A stretch of DNA of 64,000 bases. Source: Anadara kagoshimensis. Taxonomy: Eukaryota > Mollusca > Bivalvia > Arcoida > Arcidae. A program made the position numbers and the translations under genes. The notes beneath the pieces were generated by a model. That model was not told where the DNA came from. It saw nothing but the letters and a program-made list of their open reading frames with translations, and ran no database searches. Of this stretch, positions 12,470 to 25,039 are shown one piece after another. The stretch covers positions 40,972,514-41,036,513 of the forward strand of contig CM037864.1 of NCBI GenBank assembly GCA_021292105.1, read 5' to 3'. Numbering within the stretch: the stretch's first letter is position 1; every line of letters starts with the position of its first letter.

Positions 12470-15400
12470 TTTACACTTTGGTCAAGATATGGAGGCATCT
12501 GTCTGAGACCAAACTGACTTTGTTATTATTAATACACATGAACTAATTACTATAGTTTCACCATATTTCACTGACCAGTATTCAAAATAATATCAGTAGT
12601 TACAGTAACCATACCAAACCAAAATGTTAGGTTCCTGTCTAGAAAAGCAATGTTAAAGCCGTTTAGAACCTAGTATAGACTAGAGTGCGTCTTCAGTATA
12701 AGGATCCTTGCAAATTTGTATCTAACTTAAATAAAACAATAGCAGCACTAGACAAAGCAAGAAAGGATCATTTACATTTTTTTCATGAAACTATTGATAA
12801 AGATCACAAAAAACCAAGACTAAAATTTAAAAAAGCACAACTCTTAGAAATTTGATCAGTAAAAACATGATTGGCACAACTCTAAGTTACCACCTCTTCT
12901 TGCACACACAGTGCCATACTAGTATCTTAGTAATCATGAATACAAAGCTAAGAAAAAAATTATCTTCAACACTTGAAAAAGTTTATCAGACACACTTTTA
13001 TGGACAGACAGAAAACACCTCACTATGTAATATACATGTACACCATTTCTAGAAACATGCACTTAAAAGAAATATCGAAAACATAAATAACTGCCTACTC
13101 TAGTATTCTGATCATGAACAACAGCTGTATGTTTGTTTGGCCTCTTATATATAATACATGTGTATATCAAATTATGTAGACCACATTGCCAATATTATAT
13201 TATTATCATTTTTGAATAATGGACACTGGTCAATAAGGATGGTCAGTGCTAATTAATATGACCTCGCTGAATATTGTACACTAATTGAATCAATCAACAG
13301 ATGTTTTGAGATTGGATTTTGAGGCAGGCATGCTGTAATATTGCAAATATTGACAAATTATAGTTTTTTTACATAAGGTAAATGGAATAAAGTGAAATAA
13401 ATCATATACCCTGCAGTCAGGATTATTCCATTTATATTGAGATGCCACCAGCTGTAGGTAATGTTTCAGAAGCTGATATACTTATTGCAAATGCTCTTAT
13501 TGACAATAAATCTATAAGTCTTAACCAATGTGCACATGTAAGTACACGGAAAATTTGAAGCAGTATATTGTGGTTTTACTGTCAATATATATTGACAAAT
13601 ATACTGTCGCAAATTTTTTACATCAGCCAATGAAAACGGGTGTTACATACAGAATGAATTTGAATTCTGAATACTTAGTGCAGTTACCCATCCCAGATTT
13701 AGAGACCCTATCAATTACACTTACTATGACCTAAAATTAAAACTTGAATGGTGTTCTGATATAAAAGTGAAAGTACATTAATATTCATCAATATCTAAAT
13801 ACAAAGATAATTTGTAGGTTTTTTCTTCCGATTTTTATCACTCACAGACAGACAAACAGACACGTTAAGTGCCAGAAATGATAGGCACTCAATTACGATT
13901 ACTGGTAATATACTCCAAATGATGCAAACACCACAGTTTAATTATCTTACAAAAACTAAAACGACTGATCAGATCAATCCACTGCAATAAACGATAGATA
14001 ATGACTTAAATATCACAGATATAAGTAATAAAATATTATCGGAAATAAATGTGCGGAGAAAAAACAGGTACATTAAATGTAGTTTGAATATCAAGGCTCT
14101 GATATATGCCAATAAAATATTATCAGAAATTAATGGGGGAAAAACAAGTGCATTAAATGAAGATCAAATCATGCTTTGCTATGGTATATGCCAATATTCA
14201 AAAACTGATAAATATCTGTAACATGTTATACCATAAAGTTCTGCTACGTTAAAAACTGTGAGAAATATTGTATTAAGTGTTTGATAGGGATACCAATCAG
14301 AGGAAAACAGCAAAAAATCAACAGAATGTAACGAGAATTTAATCCGAGTATCAATTTTATATTCAAATAATGAAGCAGGCTTAAAATTGATGTATCAGAT
14401 ACAGAGCTTTTTGGTTACCGTGGCGATATATACAATGTATATTTCCAACCTAACTTAATTCCATAATTTCATTTAAAGTATGCCATAAATCTTTTAAGAG
14501 GCTACAAATATATTTTAATTAGGGAACTTTGTAGTAATATGTTCTATGATTTACCAGAAAACTGACTTGCACAAGATGTTCACATGTTACTTAGAGTGGA
14601 GTAATGGAGTTTTATGCCCAAGTCAATATTACTTGTTTAGAACACCCTCTGGATTGGGTCATGACCCTTGACATATGCATCTAAATTTTGTATGCGACAC
14701 ATCATCTCATGCTGGCTTACATTTGCCAAGTTTGATCAAAATCCATCCATAAACATGGACCATATGGAGCAAACATAAGACAAGACAGTGCAAAGACAGG
14801 GTATAAAAGCTAAACCTGACTATGACCTTATAATATTGACTTAGTCCAACTGATATCAATTTCTTCAGGTGTAAAATAACAGATTTATTATATTTTATTA
14901 TTTATCTATAGACTTTATGGTAAACAGGGGTCATTCAAACCAATATAAATAAATACACCAAAAAGGACATTTATAACTTCAAATATGATATATCATTAAC
15001 TTTTGCTATCCCATGCATTCAACAGTTCTGCCCTTGTACTTCATCCATCATGGGGGGGGTGTCATTCAAAGCAATATAACCAAATATGGATACACCAAAA
15101 ACACATTTATAACTTTAAATTTGATATGTCATTAACTTTTGGTATCCCATCATTCAACAGTCATGCGGCTGTATCTCATCCATCATCCAGTCGATATCAC
15201 ACATACCTTATCACACTTTACATGATAAGATGATATCACTGATATCGCCCTGGTGATGATTGACATAACTGATATCGACTGACAAAATTGATTCCAGGTT
15301 GAGGTACCGTATTCTATAATGAAACTTGCGATACACTGCAATGTTTATGTGGTACTAATGGTTCTACTGGCAATGTTACAACTTTAAGGGATGATGCCAT

Positions 15401-15890
15401 TTTATTGCGAAACTGTCAAATCATGCAATTCCATTTCCAATGGAAATAAATAAGTTTTGCACAACCTCTTTTTACATTATTTGCTCTAGGAGCAATCTGT
15501 ATGTTGTTTGTGTTCATGTAGTTTCTCAACCTAGCTACTGTCTTATTTGCTGCAATAGGTCAGTCAGTAAATGCTTATTCTATAAAAGAAGGCCATGCAG
15601 TCAACCAGGCCTGGCAAAAACATGAGCACAGTAGACCGTTTTTTCACCAAGCAGTAAGCATTTCAACAATTCCAATAGATGAGTTGTGTATAGTCTATGC
15701 TTTAAGTGTTAAAGGGTACAAAAAATTATTGTAGCTGATAGCATCTCCATAATACCAGTAAAATAATCTTCAAAATATGTAAAATCACATTTGATCAATC
15801 AATTCATTATCCCTGCCTTTACTACATTCGACAAATTCAACCAGTTCTCTTATGACTTATTGACATCAAATCAAACACAAACATACTAAT
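12470..15890. other. long stretch without supported gene
   Basis: Mostly AT-rich DNA. It contains an inverse copy of the dispersed repeat described at 8285 (14641-14800) and a poorly conserved duplication at 14925-15160 (two copies of CATTCAA..CAATATAA..AAATA.ACACCAAAAA). No convincing exon was found. Confidence 0.45.
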
Positions 15891-15894
15891 TCCT

Positions 15895-16035
15895 GGTCCA
15901 ATCACAATCCCAAAGCAAATCTTTGAAAGCTGGCAAATTTAGTTAAACATGTAAACTTCCGGTAAGGAAGTGAGGCCAAGTGCTTCAGAAGGATAAACAC
16001 TTCCTGTCTAGCTAGCTACACCTGCCACATGGGAA
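15895..16035 (-). repeat. dispersed repeat C copy, inverse orientation
   Basis: Reads CACAATCCCAAAGCAAATCTTTGAAAGCTGGCAAATT and then AAACATGTAAACTTCC. This is the reverse complement of the sequence around 18910-18980. Confidence 0.6.
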
Positions 16036-16046
16036 ATAAAAATCAA

Positions 16047-16335
16047 GTTGAGTTGAGTTGGATAATGGTGTTTAACATCCCAGTCAAGAATATTTCACTT
16101 ATATCAAGATGTCATCAGCTATAGGCAAAGGTGCATAAATTTTGCCTGTGTTTTGTCCTCATGGCATTATATAGCACAGTTCTTTATCATGCCACCTCCT
16201 TTATTTCAAACTCCCATACGAAAGAACTGCGACTTACATTTCAAATTGCTGAGTGCTTGGCCACAGAACAGTCACTACCCATTTCGTTTTGGGTAAGACC
16301 AGGTCGTGATTTGAACCCACAATTGAAAATAGAAA
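16047..16335 (-). mobile_element. tRNA-derived SINE (family A), 5' truncated head
   Basis: Lies on the minus strand and is closely related to the element at 32123. On the plus strand it starts with the (GAGTT)n tail, then TAACATCCCAGTCAAGAATATTTCACTTATATCAAGATG, CATCAGCTATAGGC and AAAGAACTGCGACTTACATTTC. It ends in a B-box remnant (ATTTGAACCC). The tRNA A-box part is missing. Confidence 0.75.
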
Positions 16336-16843
16336 CAAACAATGGGACATTAAAATAATTCAAAAGCATCAAAAAATCAAATATTCTTTTCCCAAATATT
16401 ATAGAAAACTGAAGTATGTATAAGTCTCATCTTATCAGTGTTTACAATTCCAAGACACTTTCAGCCAGAAACAATAGCAACATTTTTTAAAGACATACAT
16501 ATGGAAAATGATTCAAAATTCTGTAGACAACAACATGAATCATGTGGAGTCAATATTACCCAGAATGCATTTCATCAAAGCTCAAATTTCCTCACTTATT
16601 CTTGAATATTCATTAATCTGTGTAAAATGACAAAATAATGAATTATTGACAAATTACGCAACAAAGGAAAAGTTCTCACTTTTCATTTTTTTCACAAAAA
16701 AATCTGCAAAACTGATTATTTCCCCATTTAATCGAAAATAAACCCAGTCATGCAAACAATGAAATAATTGCAAGTAATCTATCATTTTTAACAGCAAACT
16801 TAAAATTTGATACCCCCAAAAAAGTAGCTTGACTGACATTTAC

Positions 16844-16986
16844 CAAGGCTGTATCTTGTTTTTTATTGGATATTTCTTCTGGCAAACTGACAAGACAACT
16901 AATGATTCTGCCAGATGACAGATGGGTTCCCTGACATAAATCTTCTAACTCTTCTGCTCCCAGGAATCTGAAGGAAATCAGTGAAG
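16844..16986 (-). CDS. candidate exon 2 of the unrecognised minus-strand gene
   Basis: 143 bp, start phase 1 and end phase 0. Acceptor CTATAG on the right side and donor GTAAAT on the left. Forty-seven codons are open, with mixed polar and hydrophobic residues. Confidence 0.45.
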
Positions 16987-18421
16987 CTATAGAAGTGAGT
17001 TTAATTGTTGTCTAAATGCTGCATAACACATAAAAACACATTATACTTCAAGATCAGGACAAGATAGTCCCAGTTAGTAAACATGAAAGACTGGAAAAAA
17101 GTTATAGAGAAAGAAATGAAACAATTGTCAGGGGAGATAATCTTGATTGATCAGTGGTATGTCAGATTGATATGTGACCCAGGTGCTATTAATTTATTAT
17201 GAAACAATGTATGCTGAACATCTGTGTATGAGTTATCATATAGGAAGATGCTAAAAACTAGAGTACATGGTATCATGTGTACTTATATTGGTAACCCCAC
17301 TAACTGGTCATAATATTGAAGTTTTGAGTAGAGTCGATTATCTCTATCTCCCTGGTCTCTGACTGAAATGTTCAACCCCTCGGGTGAGATTTCCCTATCC
17401 TACATGGATACTCATAATGGATTCTTATAATCTTTATCTCTCGGTACAACTCTTCATCCTTATGGAGTACTCCGAGTTGGGTGCGCTGCTGGTTTAGGAG
17501 TAAAAGAGTAAAATAATATAGTGTGAAAAATTTCTAAAGTTTAAAAAGAGATGGTGGGTTAAAAATTAGATTAACATAGTTTTATGCCCCAGTCAAAATT
17601 TTTCACTTATATTGATTGAGGCAGTCAGTTCAAAGATGGTGGAAGAAACCAACACAAAACATAAACAGAAAGAGAAATAATAATACAGTCACACCTGTTT
17701 ATAATGGCCATCCAAGGGAACCAGTAAAAGTTACCTTTATGGGCAGGTGGCCCTTTATATACAGGTTCAAATAGTATGAATAAAGAACAGTTGGGATACA
17801 ATTCGACTGGCCTTTATAAGCAGGTGGTCCTTATATAGAGATGGCCTTTAGGCAGGTTGGACTGTATATAGCCCACACTTTAGACCACTCAGCCACCAAT
17901 GCCCTGCCACTAGATAGGGAATATCATGTAAATTATATAATCAAGTTGATGTTTTCCTGAAAAAAAATTTATTGTGGTAATCTATGACAAAAATATTTTA
18001 CTAAACATTCCAAACAAAAAATAATTGGTAAGTGATCACTGTGTATGGTGGTAAACCCAATTTATTCACCGGTGCCATTTGAAAAAACACATAGCGGTAA
18101 CACCTAAAAAATCGTTCATGTAAACTTTAGAATTAGCTGACCCAGCATTGTTAATTTATATTCCACATTTTAACTTTTTATCAAAAGCATCAAAGTCATT
18201 ACTGGGTAAGGTATGGGTTATATCAAACTTGTTTTTCAACAGACTAATAAAAAAAAGAAGTTGCAAAATCCTACAGAAATAGTCTGATCATCAAAACCAG
18301 CGAAAAAAATAGAGAGAAAAAAAATATGGCGAGAAGTTATAATATATGGGAAATAAATTGACTACTGGTATGAATCTTAGCACTGGTACTGAGATAACAA
18401 ATTACCTCCTTCTCGCTGCAT
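16844..18421 (-). CDS. candidate 5' end of an unrecognised host gene (two exons)
   Basis: Seen: the minus strand has a short start exon (18421-18406) reading M-Q-R-E-G and one base, with donor GGAG|GTAATTT. A second exon (16986-16844) begins after TCTATAG and ends TTG|GTAAATG. Joining exon 1 (phase 1) to exon 2 keeps one open frame of 53 codons. The frame contains GAEELEDLCQGTHLSSG and LVSLPEEISNKKQD, has balanced amino-acid use and runs in richer GC than its surroundings. It ends in phase 0. Inference: these are the first exons of a soluble protein whose remaining exons were not found. A possible last exon is at 12398-12460. I do not recognise the family. An alternative acceptor (CCTTCAG, at 16975) would need another upstream exon. 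Confidence 0.4.
17345..17430 (+). repeat. single arm of the inverted-repeat family at 2144
   Basis: Contains TGGTCTCTGACTGAAATG, TTCAACCCCTCGGGTGAGA and CCTATCCTACATGGATACTC. These are the same parts as both arms at 2151-2325. Confidence 0.55.
17580..17910 (-). mobile_element. SINE (family B) split by a MITE
   Basis: The left part (17580-17683) has the SINE tail motif TATGCCCCAGTCAAAATTTTTCAC and GATGGTGGAAGAAACCA. The right part (17868-17910) read on the minus strand is a serine/leucine-tRNA-like head, GGTGGCTGAGTGGTCTAAAG. The two halves are separated exactly by the TA-flanked MITE at 17684-17867. Confidence 0.55.
17684..17867. mobile_element. TA-flanked MITE, 184 bp, full length
   Basis: Ends TACAGTCACACCTGTTTATAATGGCC and, inverted, TACAGTCCAACCTGCCTAAAGGCC. 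Same family as 6131-6312. It lies within a SINE copy, so it inserted after that SINE. Confidence 0.65.
18406..18421 (-). CDS. candidate start exon of the unrecognised minus-strand gene
   Basis: Sixteen coding bases, ATG to a GGAG|GTAATT donor, ending in phase 1. This matches the start phase of the exon at 16844-16986. The ATG choice rests only on that phase match. Confidence 0.3.
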
Positions 18422-18960
18422 GTCGTAAATTCACCAATCAAATCTCGGGAACAAAAAACAGATAAGAGTGCCAGGAGTAAGAGAGATTGTGTCATTCAAA
18501 AATTGCAGTTGGTAAACACCTTTTGTAACTTATTAACATAAACAATACATTGGGAGATATATATATATATTTATATATTATGTAATTTTCATCTCGTTTT
18601 CATATCTTGGTTTTTGGATTTATTTTTAATTTTTTTGCTGGCTATCAACAACAGTAAGTAATAATTCTTTTTATATTTATTTTATTTTATTTATAAGTAA
18701 ACATATATATAAGTATATAAACTAAGAAAGCATAAGTACTTCATCTTAATTGATTCATCTCTTCCTAAATCCGCCAATTTGTCGCTGGCTATCGACATCA
18801 CAGCGGAAATAAATTCATTTAAATATTCCTTTCATTCCCAATTATGATTTTACACATGGTGGGTTTGTTAGCTAAATAGAAGTTGTTTACTCTCCCAGAG
18901 TACCCAGCCTCACCTTTGATGGAAGTTCACATGTTTAACTTAATTTGCCAGTTTTCAAAG

Positions 18961-19157
18961 TTTTTACTTCACTTTTGGGATTGTGATTTGGACATGGATT
19001 GGTATGTTTGTTTTTACTTTGCTTTGGGATTGTGATTTGGACATGGATTGGTATGTTTGTTTTTACTTTGCTTTGGGATTGTGATTTGGCCATGGATTGG
19101 TATGTTTGTTTTTACTTTGCTTTGGGATTGTGATTTGGCCATGGATTGGTATGTTTG
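18961..19157 (+). repeat. 49-bp tandem array within repeat C, four units
   Basis: Four head-to-tail units of 49-50 bp (starting 18961, 19011, 19060 and 19109) of the type TTTTTACTTTGCTTTGGGAT..GGATTGGTATGTTTG. Units differ at one to four positions. The open frames seen on both strands here are by-products of the repeat. Confidence 0.9.
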
Positions 19158-19199
19158 CTTTGATTCATATGCAAGTTGTCTATCTGCAAGTTGCAAGTT

Positions 19200-20590
19200 T
19201 TTTTCATTTTTTTAAAAATTTTATGGTTATCAACATGATTTTTGGGCTACATTTATTAGTGTTTAAAGGATTTATGAGTTTTTGCAGTTTTGTTGAGATA
19301 AAGGTATAAAGATATCCTATTAAATTTGTATAGATGTGTGAAATGTGGTAAACAGGTGACAATCAAATAACCAAATAACTGTAGGGCTTGTTTATAACAC
19401 ATATCTGACTTTAATAGACCTGTATAAACTTGTTAAAAATCACTATCTATTGATGACAAATTTCTGTATTTTTACCAGATATCTGTAATATGGATCTTAC
19501 TTACCATATTTGTTATTTTTACAAAATTTTACATCTTTCTAAACAACAAAGTGTCATGACAGATATCTGCTTTTTCATCAAAATATCTTATTTGACAGAT
19601 TTTTTTAGGTTTTTCTATTCTCTTTTTATTTCTTTTTATTACCTGTATTTCTACGTTTGTTTTAATACATTTTTTTACTCGTTTCCTTAACGACCATTAA
19701 TATGTAAAACATATGTCATTTCCCACACCTGTCAATATTTATAGCATTGCATTATTTATCTTACCTATTTGTATTAAAGGTGTCTGCATTAATGATTGAC
19801 ACTGTATAATAAGATAACATTTATTATTGCATGTATTATTTTTAACGTAAAATTATTTCTTTTTCATACACTGTAAATCGGGAAAATTTTACAAATGTTT
19901 TATTTCCGCGAGACTACCAAAACCTGAAAATAAAACATTCACTAAAATAATTAACTGATGAACAAAGTCCACTGTGACTTCTATTTATCAACATGTATGA
20001 ATTATCAAAATTTGAAAAGATTATAGAGAAAATCCACTAGAACCATGCAATATGACTTCAAATATAAAGCAGAGACTTGCCACAAATTCAAGATATAGCT
20101 AGATATAGATATTTTACATTTATTTGATTCTTCGTGACACCAAAGATCAAATTATCAAACAAACTATTACATACTAAATTACTACAGTATCATATGTTTT
20201 CTATACATCATGTATATTATTTTTGGTCATTTTGGGAATATAATATTTTCAATAAAACAAATTGTCTATTAGATCTCTGAAATAGGATACATTTCTCTTG
20301 GGTATATTCAATCGATTCCTCCTTTTTCACTGACATATATAAACATTGTAGTTAACACCTCTCATGTAAAGAACAAAAAACAAGTTTTGCTTTTTATCGA
20401 AGTTAGAAAAAAGGGCAGATATAAACAATAAGCAGTTAATTTGGGTTTTTTCTTTAATTTTAATTAAAGGAATTTAAAAATGTTTGGTCAGAATGTACAA
20501 TTGCTTCTTGATTGATTGATTGGTGTGATACATTCAATTTGCAATTTTTACTAAATTTACTTTATTTATTTATTTACTCCTTTATTTATT

Positions 20591-20621
<31 letters not shown>

Positions 20622-21370
20622 TTATTTAGTTACAATACACTCAATTTGTCATCATACAAGAAAATACCTAACCAACGATGATATTGATATTGACGATTGG
20701 AATCTGTAAGAAAAGAATGAATTAACATTTTTTCTCTGAAAATAATCATGATATAACATATAAAAATGATGATATTTTCCTGTATATAATGGCCAGTTTA
20801 GTTCTAAACACAGTTCATTAAACCTTTCTTAAATAATTCTCTTAAATAAGACCACCCAGTGTTGGTTAAGACCATCATACAAAACTGCTTCAATGCAGGC
20901 TATTAAAATGTATGCTTGACCACACAATAAACTCATAATTCTGAAGTTTTGGCCCTGGAGGGGGTCATCCTGGAGTTTTACAAATGATCTGCTATCTTTG
21001 TTGTAGCCTATAGGGATAATCTGACACTGAGAGCACAATAACTGACCAATCAAATTCTTCACTCACTTATCAAATGGGGGCAGCTTCACACTTTATGTGG
21101 TAACACTCACACTTCAGACTTGTACTGTGTGTATGTATAGCCATTAGGTATATTATTTTGTAAGTAGAAATGTGTATATGTTTTAATGGATTTCACGGTT
21201 TTTACTTAGACTTTATCGACACAGTTTTTCATAACTTAAAAAGTTTTTATCTATATAAGTTAAGAGGTAAGTTAAAATTGTATAATTTACATCTGAACTT
21301 GTAAATTTAAATTTAATACTTTACATGTGCATACACAAGGTGTGTGTATTTGTTTACAGTGATACACATC
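19200..21370. other. no recognisable gene; contains a (TTTA)n run
   Basis: AT-rich DNA. A (TTTA)n microsatellite with interruptions runs from about 20560 to 20625. Other open frames here are short and lack splice signals. Confidence 0.5.
20560..20625. repeat. (TTTA)n microsatellite
   Basis: Tetranucleotide run with one or two interruptions. Confidence 0.85.
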
Positions 21371-21387
21371 ATTATAAGAGAGAGAAA

Positions 21388-21423
<36 letters not shown>

Positions 21424-21520
21424 AAAGATGAAGATAGAAAGAGAGAAAGAGCGAGCGAGAGTAGAATGTGTGCAAGAGATAGAAAGAGAAAACAATGTAT
21501 GTGATAGAGAGAGAGTACAT
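21388..21520. repeat. (TG)n microsatellite followed by GA-rich tract
   Basis: About 16 TG units (21388-21421), then GA-rich, imperfectly repeated sequence. Frames across it on both strands are low-complexity artefacts. Confidence 0.85.
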
Positions 21521-22027
21521 GCTAATAAGTTGCATTTAGTTAAAATTTTGGAATCATCTTAGCACTATATAGGATAAAAGAAAAAAACAGTCTTCATAAA
21601 AAAGTTATTACTAAAATTCTGTCATTTTTATGCTTTTTTAGTCCATATAAAAAGTATTAATGAAGGGTAAAAATGAAAATTCTTTTCTTGAACAAAGTCT
21701 GACTCAGTAACTTCTATATTTCATTCCATGGTCTAAGTACTACTAGTAGTTAGCCATTGGATTAATTTCTATCAGTTATGCTGATGGACAGTGGATGATG
21801 AGATCTCTAAAGAATGGAACAAAGGAATATTTTAAGATATGACCATTACAATGTATATATTAGTTTATCATCTTTAAATATAGGACACAGCTTGAGGAAT
21901 GATAACTTTGTGTTTGGTCAGCTGGTGACTTTAATCAATAATGATAAAATGGTCAATACCAGATGGCTGCTGACCTTTAAATATATTGACCAGCTGGTCA
22001 GTGGTCAGTTTGCCCTTCTAAAAATTC

Positions 22028-22285
22028 AACCATACTGTGTGCTATCTGACAAAAGAAGTATAATTATAAGCATTATATCTGAATACTAGAAAAGGGGATA
22101 TTAAAAACTGGGACAAAATTTTGGGATATATTTTCTAGGATAGGGTGTGTCCAAATGCCGAAAACTGTACTGTACTGTGCATTATCTGATGAAAGGTTTG
22201 CATATTACTGTAGAAAAAGGTGTTATTAAAACCTGAGACAAAAATTTATATATAGCTTGCTAGGGTAGGAGTGTACAAATGTCAA
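22028..22285. repeat. diverged two-copy tandem repeat of about 130 bp
   Basis: Units share CATACTGTGTGCTATCTGA/CTGTACTGTGCATTATCTGA, then TATTAAAAACTGGGACAAAA and TAGG.TAGG.TGTG..CAAATG. Copies differ strongly, so the duplication is old. Confidence 0.55.
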
Positions 22286-22596
22286 GAAAATTTTCCGCAG
22301 TAAGTAAGATCTTTTGTTGAATGAGGAGTCCTAATGCCAATGTTAGATGTGGTCAGTTCAAAAGTTATATTTTACTGCAATAATGCTTAAACGGAGTTTT
22401 TCATGTATAAGTAAATTAAGAATAAAGTCTGCCACAAGCCAGTATTAGATGATTAGACTGGAATTTGTCAAATTTTGATTATCAATATACATCACTCTCC
22501 TTGAATTGGACATTAGTCACTTTCAGCAAGTACCCATATATTTATCAAATACTTGTACTGGAGGTGTCTTTCTCAAAAAAAATTGAAAATATATCA

Positions 22597-22890
22597 TAAA
22601 ATTGCCAAACTTAAACAACCCATCATCCTTGCCAAGTTTCAAGTTCACAACTTTATCCCTGTAAGGTAAATTTATACTTCTGCCAAGTTCTTAAAACTTC
22701 ATGGAACAAAATGTCTTGTGTCTTCCTTATAAAACTTACTATAACTATATTGTCAAGCTTAACCACCCCATTCTTTTCTGGATTTTCAGCCCACAACTTA
22801 AGTCTCTAAAGCTATAGCATGCAAGATAAATAGATATTTTTGAAAAGTTCTTAAAACTTGATACAACGGAATTGTTAGTGTCTTTTTATC
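22597..22890. repeat. diverged two-copy tandem repeat of about 165 bp
   Basis: The parts AAGCTTAACCACCCCAT / AACTTAAACAACCCATC, CACAACTTTATC / CACAACTTAAGTC, and AAGTTCTTAAAACTT recur in the same order in two adjacent blocks. Confidence 0.55.
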
Positions 22891-23899
22891 ATATGAAATT
22901 AAAATGGTACATATGTTATTTAGACAGAATGTTGTAAAAACTGTCACAAAACTCGCGAAGCCATCTGTAAACTTTACGGGATATTTATGGTTCCATTAGA
23001 TTTAAAGTGTCGTTAATTTCGCTTGCGGAAAGTGAAAAAAAATGGATGCACATATAAAATGTATATATCAGTCGAGATCTAGACATAAGAAAGCATTGAA
23101 ATTATCCAGAAGGCATGTTGAGATAAACACCAGACTGGAATTGTTGATAATTTGAAAATAAAGCAAGGCGGGATCTCAACAGATGTGATGACATGCCACT
23201 TAATTCCTGCAATCGGAGAACTTTATCATCAAGGAGGATAAGATAAAACAAAAGAGTAGTTACGTTTTTTGTTTAAAAAACCGTCGTTCATATCCTCCGT
23301 CCAATTATATCTCGCTTCCTCTACTTCTTAAGAAATTACAAACAAAAATAAATTCAGAGCCTCTAATGGTTTAGATGTAAATAAATTTGTAAAAACACAT
23401 GTTTTAAAAAAATAAATTTTTACGTTTAAAATAATCATGAAGATAACCATATTTTCAAAGCTGTTGTATAAAAGAAATTTGCACTTTCAAATTTCAATAC
23501 ACTGGTACTTTATCTTTCAGTTTAATACTAACGAAAAGGATCCATCTCATCATCATTTTTGCTTGTTACCCAGATTTTAATCAATTTAGAGAAAAGTTGT
23601 GTTTGAAACACAGAAAACACAAGGGCAAAGGGGCAGGGTTCTCAGTGGCCCACACAGGATGGTTGGTACAAGTTTTGTCTCATTCTATTGCATTGTGTAA
23701 TGCTGGTGGTAAAATCACAAGATTGACTGGCATGTTTCCTATACGGCTAGTTTTAACTCTCGGTCACTTTATTTCTAAGATACAACAAAAATGTAACATT
23801 TTCCTAGTACTGTACTATACTGATATCCAAAATAAAGGATATTTTCATTGAAGGACTATATACCAAAATCAACAACATGTGTTGAACAGTTCACCTCTG

Positions 23900-24340
23900 A
23901 TACAACAAACAACACTGTCCATGTGTTTCCCATTTCTACAACTATAAAAGTTTATATAAAAACCCAACAACATCCCTTGAGGTTCCTAATCTCTATACAC
24001 TTGCTTTGATACAACAGGTTTGGTCAGTTTAAAATGTATTGATTTGTTTTCATGGTTGCAATGTGTTCCCTATTAAAATTCATGCATGCATAAAAAAAGA
24101 CAACATTCCTTGATGTTCTTAATCTCTCTCTAAACTTGTATTGATAAAACAATATTGGTCAGTCTCAAATGTATTAATTTGCTTTCATGGTTGCAATGTG
24201 TTCCCTATTAAAACTTATACAACCATAAAAAAGCCAACATCACCAACATCACTTGGAAGTTTCGGTATTTCACAGAATTGGTATTGATTGGATTAAGTCT
24301 GGTTCTGGTCAGTTCCAAATGAAATTAATTTACTAATCAA
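23900..24340. repeat. diverged tandem repeat of about 135 bp, about three copies
   Basis: Successive blocks repeat CAACAT.CCTTGA.GTTC..AATCTCT, then TTGGTCAGT.T.AAATGTATT and CATGGTTGCAATGTGTTCCC. The best pair is around 23960-24210. Confidence 0.65.
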
Positions 24341-24892
24341 TTTCTGACAAACAGCTAAATGGTTTTCCATTATAACACATCATTACGGCCCTGGTATCAT
24401 GCTTGTGATGTTTTTATGCTATAGATATGCTTGGTTAGGCTCCTACGGGCTGACTCACACTCTCCCGTTGTCGTGGTAATTGGATAATTTCCTGAAATAC
24501 TGAGATTAAATGAAGTTTAAAGTTAACAGTTTTTTATCAACTGCTTATCTTTCAGTGATTGTATAATTGCACTGTATTGTATAAAACTGACGTTTTAGGA
24601 TTTTTTTGCCAAATCAAACTCCGCTTAAATTTCCTCCAGTCAGACGCAATAAAAAACCTGAATGGCGGACTTGATAAGAAAGAGTTTTATAGCTTCTAAT
24701 CTAGACACAAAATATCAGTCAATTCTCAGTAATAAAGTAGAAAAACTGTTTTATAGTAAAATCTGTGAAAATTAAATATTTTATGGATGTTCAAATTACA
24801 AAAATATTTGAAATCTGATACAAACTGAAAATCAGTGAAAATGTCAGGAATTTAGAAAGTCTAATAAATGTACAAAATCTAATAGATGACGT

Positions 24893-25030
24893 AAAATAAA
24901 AGTCTAGGTAATTTTATTATATTGGTAAAACTAATTTAAGGCATCGTATAGGGGTACAGTATAGTAAAATAAAAGTCTAGGTGATTTTATGACATTGGTA
25001 AAACTAAGGCATGGTTTAGGGGTACATGTA
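24893..25030. repeat. 73-bp tandem duplication
   Basis: The blocks at 24893 and 24964 share AAAATAAAAGTCTAGGT, GATTTTAT, ATTGGTAAAACTAA and GGCAT.GT.TAGGGGTACA. Confidence 0.75.
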
Positions 25031-25039
25031 GTATCAGGG

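Noticed and set aside
15304..15451. Plus-strand frame with Cys and Asn-Xaa-Thr motifs (NETCDTLQCLCG)
   Set aside because: Protein-like at first sight, but an in-frame TGA lies directly upstream and the nearby acceptor gives no open exon. Probably chance.
16654..16839. 61-codon minus-strand frame
   Set aside because: Lies directly after the donor of the candidate exon at 16844 and has intron-like AT-rich composition.
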